Below are positions 33,492 through 41,019 of a stretch of DNA of 41,019 bases, one piece after another. A program made the position numbers and the translations under genes. The notes under the pieces were generated by a model that saw only the letters and a list, made by a program, of their open reading frames with translations, searched no databases and was not told the origin of the DNA. This stretch comes from Nonomuraea antri (GTDB taxonomy: Bacteria > Actinomycetota > Actinomycetes > Streptosporangiales > Streptosporangiaceae). Every line of letters begins with the position of its first letter. Positions within the stretch are counted from its first letter, which is position 1. Location of the stretch: contig NZ_JABCPZ010000084.1 of the NCBI RefSeq assembly GCF_013283785.1, positions 1-41,019 of the forward strand. Reading direction: 5' to 3'.

Positions 33492-36400
33492 ACGCGATGC
33501 CCGTGGACGAGATCGAGGGGGTGCTGGCGGCACAACCCGGGGTACGGGAGGCCGCCGTGGCAGTGCGCGAGGGCCGCCTGATCGGCTATGTGGTCGCGCA
33601 CGCGCCGCTTGATCCGGTACGGCTGCGCGAGCGACTGTCCGAAGTGCTGCCCGACCACCTGGTCCCCACCGTGATCATGCCCGTGGCGGTGATCGACCGG
33701 CAGGCGCTGCCCGAGCCCGCCGCCCCCGGCAGTGACGCGGCCGCACCGGCGGCGGACCCGGACGCCGAGCGGGTCTTCCGCGAGCTGTTCTCCGAGGTCC
33801 TCGGGGTGCCCGGGATCGCGGCCGGCGACCGCTTCCTCGAACTGGGCGGCGACTCGATCCTGGCCATGCGCGTCGCGGCGCGGGCGGCCGGGCACGGCCT
33901 GATGGTGACGCCGGCCCAGGTGCTGACGGAGGGGACGGCGCGGAGACTGGCCGCCGTCGCCGAGCGCGGGAAGGCGGCCCCGGCAGGGACGCGGCGGCTG
34001 ATCGAGCTGTCCGCGGCGGAGTCGGCGGAGCTGGCGGCGGCCGCCCCCGGCCTGGCCGAGGTCTGGCCGCTGTCACCGCTGCAGGAGGGCCTGCTGTTCC
34101 ACGCCGAGAGCTCCGACGCCTACCAGGGCCAGTGGATCGTGGAGCTGCCCGGGCCCGTCGACGTGCCGCGGCTGCGCACGTCGTGGGCCGAGGTCTTCGC
34201 GCGGCACGCGGCGCTGCGGGTGTCCTTCCACCGCCTGGCGTCGGGCAGGGCCGTCCAGGCCGTCGCGGGCGCTGTGGACCTCGACTGGCGCGAGGTGGAT
34301 CTGAGCCACGTGCCCGACCAGGAGGCCGCGGTGGCCGAGGTGATCGCCGGGGAGCAGGCGGAGCTGCTGGACCTGGCGAAGGCGCCGCTGACCCGGCTGG
34401 TGCTGATCCGGCTGCGGGCGGACCTGCGTCGGCTGCTCGTCGTGCACCATCACATCGTCACCGACGGCTGGTCGGTCGCGGGCGTGCTCAACGAGGCGGC
34501 CGAGGTGTACGCGGCGGGCGGCGACGCCTCCGGGCTCGGCCCGGTGACCTCCTACCGCGAGTATCTCGCCTGGCTGGCCGGCCGGGACGCCGACGCCGCG
34601 CGCGAGGCCTGGCGCGCCGAGCTGTCCGGCCTGGACGAGCCCACCCTGGCCGGCACCGGCGCCCCCGGCGGCGAGAGCGTGTACCGCGACACGGTCGTCC
34701 CCGCGGCACTCCACACGGCGCTGCTGGACTTCGCCCGCGCCCGTGGGCTCACCCTCGGCGTGATCATGCAAGGCGCCTGGGGGATCGTCCTGTCCCGGCT
34801 GGCCGGCCGGAACGACGTCGTCTTCGGCACGGTGGCGGCCATCCGCCCGCCCGAGCTTCCCGGCGTGGAGGGGATGCTCGGGCTGATGATGAACACCGTG
34901 CCGGTCCGGGTACGGCTGCGCGGCGGTCAGCCGGTCGGCGAGATGCTCGCGGAGCTGGCGGGACGGCAGGCGAACCTGATGCCCCACCAGCACCTGGGGC
35001 TGGCCGAGATACAGCGGGCGGCCGGGCCGGCCGCGGGCCTGGACACCCTGCTGGTCATGGAGAACTACCCGCGCGACTTCGCCGGCGGCTACCGGTACCT
35101 GGGCACGGTCGAGGCGACCCACTACCCGCTGACCATCGGCGTCGTGCCGGGTGCGGAGCTGACGCTGCGGCTCGCCTACCGTGAGGGGGCGTTCGACGCC
35201 GGTGTCGCCGGGTCCCTGCTGGAGCAGCTGCTCGGCGTGCTGGCCGGCATCGTGGCCGAGCCCCTGGTCGGCAGGCTCGGCCTGCCCGCGGCGCAGCCGC
35301 TCGACCAGCCGCTCGACGAGCCGGTGGCGGCGCCGTCGCTGCCGGTGCTGGTCGGACGGGCGGTGCGGCGCGACCCCGATGCGGTGGCCGTGACGGGCCA
35401 GGACGGCGAGCTGACCTACGCCGAGCTGTGGGATCGGGCGACGGCGCTGGCGAGGAACCTGGTGGCGCGCGGAGTGGGGCCGGAGTGCCCGGTGGGCGTG
35501 GTCGCCAAACGGTCGCCCGAGCTGGTGGTCGGCCTGCTCGCCGTGTCGCTGGCGGGCGGCGCCTTCGTCCCGGTTGATCCGGAGTATCCGGCGCGGCGGG
35601 TGGCGGACATGCTGGCCGACGTGGCGCTGGTGCTGTGCACCCCGGAGACGAGGGACGTGGTGCCGGCCGGGTGCCAGGCCGTCGGGATCGACCCGAGCGG
35701 GCCCGCCTGGGACGGGCCGCTGCCGCGGGTGGACGGCGGGAACGCGGCCTACGTCATCTACACCTCCGGGTCGACGGGAGCCCCGAAGGGGGTCACCGTG
35801 TCGCACGCGAGCCTGTCCCGGTTCATCGCCTTCCGCCGGGACAGGTACCGGCTCGACGCGTCGAGCCGGGTGCTGCAGCTCTCGTCGCCGAGCTTCGACG
35901 TCGCGATGGGCGACATCTGGCCGACGCTGTGCGCCGGTGCGACCCTCGTGCTCGGGCCGGCCGGCCGGTTCTCCGGGGACGAGCTCGCCGACCTGATGCG
36001 GGACCACCGGGTCACGCACGCGATCATGGTGGCCGGTCTGCTGGCGCAGCTCCCGGACCGGGACATCCCTGAGCTGCGGGTTCTGGTGATCGGCGGGGAG
36101 GGCGCGAGCGACACCGCGCTGCGCTGGTGGTCGTCCAGGGTCGAGCTGGTCAACGAGTACGGCGTGACCGAGGCGACCGTCACCTCCACCGTCACCGGCG
36201 CGCTGACCGGCGCGCCCGCGCCGCCGATCGGCCGCCCGATCCCGGGCTGCCGCGCGTACGTGCTCGACGCGTTCCTGCGGCCGTTGCCCGCCGGGATCAC
36301 CGGTGAGCTGTACCTGGCCGGGAGCGGCCTCGCCCGGGGCTACCGGGAGCGCGCCGCCCTGACGGCGGAGCGTTTCGTGGCGGTGCCCGGCTCGCTCCCC

Positions 36401-38506
36401 GCGGCGGCCGGCGAGCGGATGTACCGGACCGGGGACCTGGCCTACTGGACCCCGTCGGGGGAGCTGATGCACGCGGGCCGGGCCGACGGCCAGGTCAAGG
36501 TGCGCGGGCACCGGGTGGAGCTCGGCGAGATCGAGGCCGTGCTGATGAGCCACGAGTCCGTCGGCGAGGCCGTGGTGACGGTGCGGGAGGTCCAGCCCGG
36601 CAGGCGGCACGTCATCGGCTATGTCGTCCCGCGCGAAGCGGGGCAGGACCCCCGGCTCCTGCGCGAGCACGCGGCCGGCCGACTCCCCGAATTCATGATC
36701 CCGACGGCGATCGTCGTGCTGGCGGAGCTGCCCAGGACGCCCAGCGGCAAGGTGGACCGAGACGCGCTCCCCGCACCGGACCTGGCCGGGCCGGCCTCCG
36801 GCCGCGAGCCCGCCACCGCGCTCGAACGGCTCCTGTGCCGGCTGTTCGCCGAAGTCCTCGGCCTGCCCAGGGTGGGCCCGGAGGACGGCTTCCTCGAACT
36901 CGGCGGTGATTCGATCACCACGATGCAGCTCACGGCGCGGGCCCGCAGCGAGGGTCTCCGCTTCACCGCGGCGCAGGTCTTCACCGAGAAGACCCCGGAA
37001 CGCCTGGCACGGTTGATCGACAGCGACCCGTCCACGGCCCCGGCCGCCGAGCCGGCGGCCGCCTCCGGGGTCGACGCCGGCGTCGGTGAGATCCCGCCGA
37101 CCCCGGTGATCCGGGCGTTCGGCGACGGCGCGCTGGGCACGTGGTTCGCGCAGTGGGTGGTGCTCGCCGCTCCCGCGGACCTGACCCTGCCGGTGCTGAC
37201 CCGAGCGGTGGAGGCGGTGCTGGCGACGCACGGCATGCTGCGGGCCTCGGCGGCGGACGGTCGCCTGGCGGTCCCCGACACCGGCGCCGTCGACGCGGCC
37301 GACCTCGTCACCCGGATCGAGGCCGGCGGAGACCTCGACGCCAGGACGGCGCAAGCCGTGGCGGAAGCCCGCGATCGGCTGGCCCCGAAGCTCGGCCGGA
37401 TGTTCCAAGTCGTGTGGGTGGCGGGCGGGCCCGCTCAGCCGGGCAGGCTGGTGCTGGTGGCCCACCATCTGGTGATCGACGGGGTGTCCTGGCGCATCCT
37501 GGTCCCGGACCTGGCGGCGGCCTGCGAAGCGGCCGCGGCCGGCCGGGAACCGGTGCTCGAACCGGCGACCACGTCCTTCCTGAGCTGGTCCACCCTGCTG
37601 ACGCGGGAGGCGGGCGGCCCGGCGCGGGCGGGGGAGCTGGAGTCGTGGCGGGCCGTCCTCGACCACCCGGCGCCGCCCCTGGACGAGCCGGACCGGGTGC
37701 AGGACACCGGGGCGACCATGCGGTCGCGATCGTGGACACTCTCGGGGGAGCGGGCGGCACGGCTGGCCGATCGCGCGCCGGCGCTGTTCCACTGCGGGAT
37801 CCACGAGGTGCTGCTGGCCACGTTCGCCGGAGCGGTGGCCCGGCACTGGGGGACGTCGTCCGTGCTGCTGGACGTGGAGGGGCACGGCAGGCGGCCGTTC
37901 ACGCCAGGAACGGATCTGTCGCGGACGGTCGGCTGGTTCACCAGCGTTCATCCGGTGCGGCTGTCGCTGACCGATGTCGACCTGGACGAGGCCGTGGCCG
38001 GTGGCCGCGCCGCCGGGCAGTTGCTGCTGCAGGTCAAGGAGCAGGCGCGGGCCGTACCCGGCGATGGGCTGGGGTACGGGCTGCTGCGCCATCTCAACCC
38101 CGGGACCGCGCCGGTGCTGGCCGCCCTGCCTGCGCCCCGGATCGGCTTCAACTACCTGGGCAGGTTCAGCGGCTCGGACGGCTCGGCGCCCTGGCGGATG
38201 ATCGGCGGCATCGGCGGGTCGATGGATCCGGAGACGCCGCTGCAGCATGCGATCGAGGCCAACGTGATCGTGCGGGACGGGCCGGAGTTCGACCTCGTGC
38301 TGAACTGGGCCGGCCGGCTCGTCGGCGAGGACGAGGTCGAGGCATTCGTCCGTACCTGGCTCGACCTGCTGTCCGGTCTCGCCGACCACACGCGGGCGCC
38401 GGACGCCGGCGGCAGGTCCGCCTCCGACTTCGACCTCATCCCCCTCGACCAGGACGACGTGCACGAGTTCGAGTCGATCGCGGCACGGCTGACCGGCGAC
38501 GCCTGA
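33488..38506 (+). CDS. Nonribosomal peptide synthetase: [A remnant]-T-C-A-T-E
   Basis: 1672 residues. Residues 5-80 are only the C-terminal subdomain of an adenylation domain (DEIEGVLAAQPGVREAAVAV), without the A10 Lys. T1 has LGGDS with Ser123. The C domain (about 190-610) has H321-H322-xxx-D326-G327. A2 (about 620-1095) has TSGSTG at 759-764, NEYGVTE and K1088 (PSGKVDRDALP). T2 has Ser1142. The epimerisation domain (about 1205-1640) has H1326-H1327-xxx-D1331-G1332, and the tail DLIPLDQDDVHEFE looks like a donor docking segment. By alignment to GrsA the A2 code reads about D-V-G-I-V-G-E-V-T-K, which I cannot assign. It should add one D-configured residue to whatever is loaded on T1. Translation is coupled to the ABC exporter. 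Confidence 0.93.
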   Translation: MNAMPVDEIEGVLAAQPGVREAAVAVREGRLIGYVVAHAPLDPVRLRERLSEVLPDHLVPTVIMPVAVIDRQALPEPAAPGSDAAAPAADPDAERVFRELFSEVLGVPGIAAGDRFLELGGDSILAMRVAARAAGHGLMVTPAQVLTEGTARRLAAVAERGKAAPAGTRRLIELSAAESAELAAAAPGLAEVWPLSPLQEGLLFHAESSDAYQGQWIVELPGPVDVPRLRTSWAEVFARHAALRVSFHRLASGRAVQAVAGAVDLDWREVDLSHVPDQEAAVAEVIAGEQAELLDLAKAPLTRLVLIRLRADLRRLLVVHHHIVTDGWSVAGVLNEAAEVYAAGGDASGLGPVTSYREYLAWLAGRDADAAREAWRAELSGLDEPTLAGTGAPGGESVYRDTVVPAALHTALLDFARARGLTLGVIMQGAWGIVLSRLAGRNDVVFGTVAAIRPPELPGVEGMLGLMMNTVPVRVRLRGGQPVGEMLAELAGRQANLMPHQHLGLAEIQRAAGPAAGLDTLLVMENYPRDFAGGYRYLGTVEATHYPLTIGVVPGAELTLRLAYREGAFDAGVAGSLLEQLLGVLAGIVAEPLVGRLGLPAAQPLDQPLDEPVAAPSLPVLVGRAVRRDPDAVAVTGQDGELTYAELWDRATALARNLVARGVGPECPVGVVAKRSPELVVGLLAVSLAGGAFVPVDPEYPARRVADMLADVALVLCTPETRDVVPAGCQAVGIDPSGPAWDGPLPRVDGGNAAYVIYTSGSTGAPKGVTVSHASLSRFIAFRRDRYRLDASSRVLQLSSPSFDVAMGDIWPTLCAGATLVLGPAGRFSGDELADLMRDHRVTHAIMVAGLLAQLPDRDIPELRVLVIGGEGASDTALRWWSSRVELVNEYGVTEATVTSTVTGALTGAPAPPIGRPIPGCRAYVLDAFLRPLPAGITGELYLAGSGLARGYRERAALTAERFVAVPGSLPAAAGERMYRTGDLAYWTPSGELMHAGRADGQVKVRGHRVELGEIEAVLMSHESVGEAVVTVREVQPGRRHVIGYVVPREAGQDPRLLREHAAGRLPEFMIPTAIVVLAELPRTPSGKVDRDALPAPDLAGPASGREPATALERLLCRLFAEVLGLPRVGPEDGFLELGGDSITTMQLTARARSEGLRFTAAQVFTEKTPERLARLIDSDPSTAPAAEPAAASGVDAGVGEIPPTPVIRAFGDGALGTWFAQWVVLAAPADLTLPVLTRAVEAVLATHGMLRASAADGRLAVPDTGAVDAADLVTRIEAGGDLDARTAQAVAEARDRLAPKLGRMFQVVWVAGGPAQPGRLVLVAHHLVIDGVSWRILVPDLAAACEAAAAGREPVLEPATTSFLSWSTLLTREAGGPARAGELESWRAVLDHPAPPLDEPDRVQDTGATMRSRSWTLSGERAARLADRAPALFHCGIHEVLLATFAGAVARHWGTSSVLLDVEGHGRRPFTPGTDLSRTVGWFTSVHPVRLSLTDVDLDEAVAGGRAAGQLLLQVKEQARAVPGDGLGYGLLRHLNPGTAPVLAALPAPRIGFNYLGRFSGSDGSAPWRMIGGIGGSMDPETPLQHAIEANVIVRDGPEFDLVLNWAGRLVGEDEVEAFVRTWLDLLSGLADHTRAPDAGGRSASDFDLIPLDQDDVHEFESIAARLTGDA

Positions 38507-38553
38507 TCCCGGGGGCGGGGTGCCCAACCGGGCGACATCCACAGTTGGACGGG

Positions 38554-38608
38554 GTGACTGTGGGTAACTGGACAATTCTTGACGGTTTTGTAGGGAAATT
38601 CGTAATTT
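38554..38608 (+). promoter_or_regulatory. Probable promoter region of the second NRPS gene
   Basis: TTGACG (38579-38584) and GTAATT (38602-38607) with a 17-bp spacer form a good sigma70-type promoter in an AT-rich patch. Upstream, GTGACTGTGGGTAAC (38554-38568) resembles the GTGACC-N4-TGTGAC motif but is one base short. An inverted repeat CCACAGT / ACTGTGG (38539-38545, 38557-38563) overlaps it. NRPS2 may therefore be transcribed separately. Confidence 0.55.
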
Positions 38609-38651
38609 TGCGGTGCTTGACCGCTCGACTGTGCTGTTAAGGGGGAAGTCG

Positions 38652-41019
38652 ATGGCCGCGTCATCACAGGTCGCCGGGCCGGCTCTGGCCGAGGTCTGGC
38701 CGCTGACACCGATGCAGGAAGGCATGCTCTTCGACAGCGTGCGGACCTCGCACGCCGTGCCGGGCACCGCTCCCGACATCTACGTCATCCAGCAGTCCCA
38801 GCTCATCGAAGGAACGCTCGACGCGGCCCTGCTGCGCACCTCCTGGCAGGCCCTGCTCACCAGGCACGCGGCGCTGCGGGCCTGCTTCCACCGCGGCAAG
38901 TCGGGCGTCCCCGCGCAGCTCATCCTGCGGGAGGCCGAGCTGCAGTGGAGCGAGCGGGACCTGTCCGAGCTGCCGGAGGAGGCCGCGCGCGCCGACGTGG
39001 CGGCGCTCGCGGAGAAGGAGCGGAGCGCGGGCTTCGACCTGGAGGTGCCGCCGCTGCTGCGCCTCCTGCTGATCAAGCTCGCGGACGACCGCCACATCCT
39101 GGTGACGACCGGACACCACCTGCTGATGGACGGCTGGTCGAAGGGCATCCTGCAGGCGGAACTGCGGGCCGTCTACGCGGCCGGCGGCGATGCCGGGGTC
39201 TTGGCGCCGGCCGTGTCGTTCCGCGACCACCTGGCCTGGCTGGGCCGTCAGGACAAGGCGGCGGCCAGGGCGGCGTGGCGGGCCGAGCTGGCGGGCTTCG
39301 ACTCCTCGGGCTCCCCATGGGGCGGCGGCGGCTCGGACGAACGGCAGACGGAGCCGCCCGCGCAGACGGTGGTACGGCTCACCGCCGAGCGGACCGCGGC
39401 GCTCACCGAACTCTCCCGTACGTGCGGGCTGACGCTGAACACCCTGGTACAGGGCGCGTGGGCACTGGTGCTGGCGCGGCTGTCCGGGCGGACGGACGTG
39501 GTGTTCGGCACGGCGGTGTCGGGACGCCCGCCGGAGCTGCCCGGCGTGGAGCGGATGGTGGGGATGTTCGTCACCACCGTGCCGGTCCGGGTGCGGCTGC
39601 GTGGCGCGCGCCCGTTCCTGGACCTCCTGGCCGAGCTGCAGGAACGGCAACAGGCGCTGTCGCCCCACCATCACCTCGGCCTCGCGGAGGTGCAGCGGGT
39701 GACCGGAGTCACCATCGACACGCTGGTGGTCTTCGAGAACTACGCCGGCATGCGGGAGGAGCCGGCTCCCGCAGGCTCGCCGAGGTTCACCCTGCTCGAC
39801 GTCGACCAGGCCACGCCGTACCCGCTGACGTTGACCGTCCTGCCCGGGGAATCCCTGGAGTTCCAGGTGCAGTACCGGCCCGCCGCGATCGACGAACCCG
39901 TCGCGCGCGGCGCACTCGGCGAGCTCGTCCAGGTCCTGGAGCACCTGGTGACGGATCCGCGGACCCCGGTGGGCCGGGTGGAGGCGATGACCGCTACCGG
40001 CGACGGTTCGGAGAGCCGTGCCGCGGGGCCGGGCTCGGTCGTGGAGTTGATCGAGGATCGGGTGGCCCGGGCGCCGGGTGCGGTGGCGGTGGCCTGGCGT
40101 GGGGGTTCGCTGACGTATGGGGAGTTGTGGGCGCGGGCGGGCCGGTTGGCCGGGGTGCTGGCGGCGCGTGGGGTGGGTCGCGGGGATCGGGTCGCGGTGG
40201 TGATGGATCGCTCGGCCGATCTGCTGGTGGCCTTCCTCGGGGTTTGGCGGTCGGGTGCGGCGTACGTGCCGGTGGACCGGGCGTATCCGGCGGATCGGAT
40301 GCGGTTCATGCTGACCGACTCCGGGGTGTCGCTGGCGTTGTGCGACGAGGCCACCGGCTGCGTGGAGGGTGTCGAGTCGCTGGTCGTGCGTGATGACGAC
40401 GGCCCGGTGGCCGGGCTGACCCGGCCCGGGGCGCTGGACCTGGCGTACGTGATGTACACCTCCGGGTCGACCGGGGTTCCGAAGGGGGTGGCGGTTCCGC
40501 ACGGCGCGGTGGCGGCGCTGGCCGCCGATCCCGGGCTGGAGGTCGGGCCGGAGGACGCGGTGCTCATGCACGCCTCGCACGCGTTCGACGCGTCGCTGCA
40601 CGACATCTGGGTGCCGCTGGCCTGCGGAGCCCGGGTGGTGATCGCCGAACCGGGAGCGGTCGACGGAGAACGGCTGGCCGCGTACGTGGCCGGCGGCGTG
40701 ACCGTGGCCCAGCTGACCGCCGGGACGTTCCGCGTGGTGGCCGAGGAGGCGCCGGAGTCGTTCGCCGGCCTCCGCGAGGTCGCCGCGGGCGGGGACGTGG
40801 TCCCCCGGGCGGCGGTGGAGCGGGTGCGAGCCGCCTGCCCGCAGGTCCGGGTACGGCACACCTACGGGCCGACCGAGTCCACGCTGTACGCGACCTGGCA
40901 CGTGATCGAGCCGGGTGCGGAGGTCGGTGCGGTGTTGCCGATCGGTGGCCCGGTGGCGGGGCGGCGGGCGTTCGTGCTGGACGCGTTCCTGCATCCGGTG
41001 CCGCCGGGGGTGGCGGGTG
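38652..41019 (+). CDS. Nonribosomal peptide synthetase, C-A..., 3' end beyond the window
   Basis: The frame is open from ATG 38652 (GGGGGAAG upstream) to the window edge, 789 residues. It starts almost directly with a condensation domain (VWPLTPMQEGMLF), with H155-H156-xxx-D160-G161 (GHHLLMDGWS) and VSGRPPELPGVERMVGMFV. An adenylation domain follows from about residue 460, with TSGSTG at 603-608, FDASLHDIW and TYGPTESTLYATW. By alignment to GrsA the specificity residues read about D-A-H-Q-V-A-T-L-Y; no confident substrate. Since NRPS1 ends with an E domain, this C domain should be of the D-L accepting kind. The A-domain gene segment changes codon style internally. Downstream domains and termination lie outside. 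Confidence 0.93.
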   Translation, partial: MAASSQVAGPALAEVWPLTPMQEGMLFDSVRTSHAVPGTAPDIYVIQQSQLIEGTLDAALLRTSWQALLTRHAALRACFHRGKSGVPAQLILREAELQWSERDLSELPEEAARADVAALAEKERSAGFDLEVPPLLRLLLIKLADDRHILVTTGHHLLMDGWSKGILQAELRAVYAAGGDAGVLAPAVSFRDHLAWLGRQDKAAARAAWRAELAGFDSSGSPWGGGGSDERQTEPPAQTVVRLTAERTAALTELSRTCGLTLNTLVQGAWALVLARLSGRTDVVFGTAVSGRPPELPGVERMVGMFVTTVPVRVRLRGARPFLDLLAELQERQQALSPHHHLGLAEVQRVTGVTIDTLVVFENYAGMREEPAPAGSPRFTLLDVDQATPYPLTLTVLPGESLEFQVQYRPAAIDEPVARGALGELVQVLEHLVTDPRTPVGRVEAMTATGDGSESRAAGPGSVVELIEDRVARAPGAVAVAWRGGSLTYGELWARAGRLAGVLAARGVGRGDRVAVVMDRSADLLVAFLGVWRSGAAYVPVDRAYPADRMRFMLTDSGVSLALCDEATGCVEGVESLVVRDDDGPVAGLTRPGALDLAYVMYTSGSTGVPKGVAVPHGAVAALAADPGLEVGPEDAVLMHASHAFDASLHDIWVPLACGARVVIAEPGAVDGERLAAYVAGGVTVAQLTAGTFRVVAEEAPESFAGLREVAAGGDVVPRAAVERVRAACPQVRVRHTYGPTESTLYATWHVIEPGAEVGAVLPIGGPVAGRRAFVLDAFLHPVPPGVAG

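Noticed and set aside
34073..38779. A 1568-codon open frame on the minus strand across NRPS1
   Set aside because: It mirrors the third-position GC of the NRPS gene, shows no recognisable domain and lies wholly antisense to a clear C-A-T-E protein. The same applies to long antisense frames over NRPS2, the ABC exporter, the SARP and the pseudokinase genes.

Overview
The window is high-GC DNA from a filamentous actinomycete. The support is GTG/TTG starts, dense overlapping operons, a SARP regulator, many TetR/MarR/two-component regulators and an NRPS locus. The gene mix resembles Streptosporangiaceae/Nonomuraea-like genomes, but the genus is a guess. No phage, insertion sequence, CRISPR array or rRNA gene was seen.

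Left part (1-12.6 kb), general accessory metabolism. A FAD monooxygenase and a divergent TetR regulator share three operators exactly 22 bp apart. A convergent pair follows: a GNAT acetyltransferase and an unusual pseudokinase/STAND-tail/beta-propeller protein. Next are three translationally coupled acyl-CoA dehydrogenases (5.4-8.9 kb) and a TetR gene; matching palindromes lie in front of the operon and of the regulator. A NERD-domain membrane protein and a MoxR-ATPase/VWA pair end this part. A tRNA-Lys(CTT) gene with a strong terminator stands at 12.7 kb.

Middle part (13.1-24.5 kb), a probable RiPP (ribosomally made, modified peptide) cluster that I cannot assign to a described class. A SARP regulator faces a seven-gene minus-strand operon: a 51-residue acidic precursor peptide, an E1/ThiF-like adenylating enzyme with an N-terminal RRE-like domain, a TPR protein, a JmjC/cupin hydroxylase, a B12-binding-type radical SAM enzyme, an MFS exporter and a cytochrome P450. 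Three 11-bp direct repeats of the SARP-binding kind precede the peptide gene. Behind the cluster are a FAD monooxygenase that has lost its N-terminal Rossmann motif and a MarR gene whose start codon overlaps it. A degenerate 33-bp copy (29/33) of the tRNA-Lys terminator lies at 24.53 kb, so the cluster is bracketed by direct repeats.

Right part (24.7-41.0 kb), the edge of a nonribosomal peptide cluster. Prephenate dehydrogenase (tyrosine or hydroxyphenylglycine supply) is followed by an OmpR-type response regulator, a Cys-repeat lipoprotein, a three-gene MacB-type efflux system, a convergent sensor kinase, and an ABC exporter overlapping the first NRPS gene. A GTGACC-N4-TGTGAC motif precedes both the regulator and the efflux operon. 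NRPS1 reads [A-domain remnant]-T-C-A-T-E. NRPS2 starts C-A and runs off the window. The orphan A-domain tail at the NRPS1 start and a base-composition switch inside the NRPS2 A domain suggest active module remodelling.
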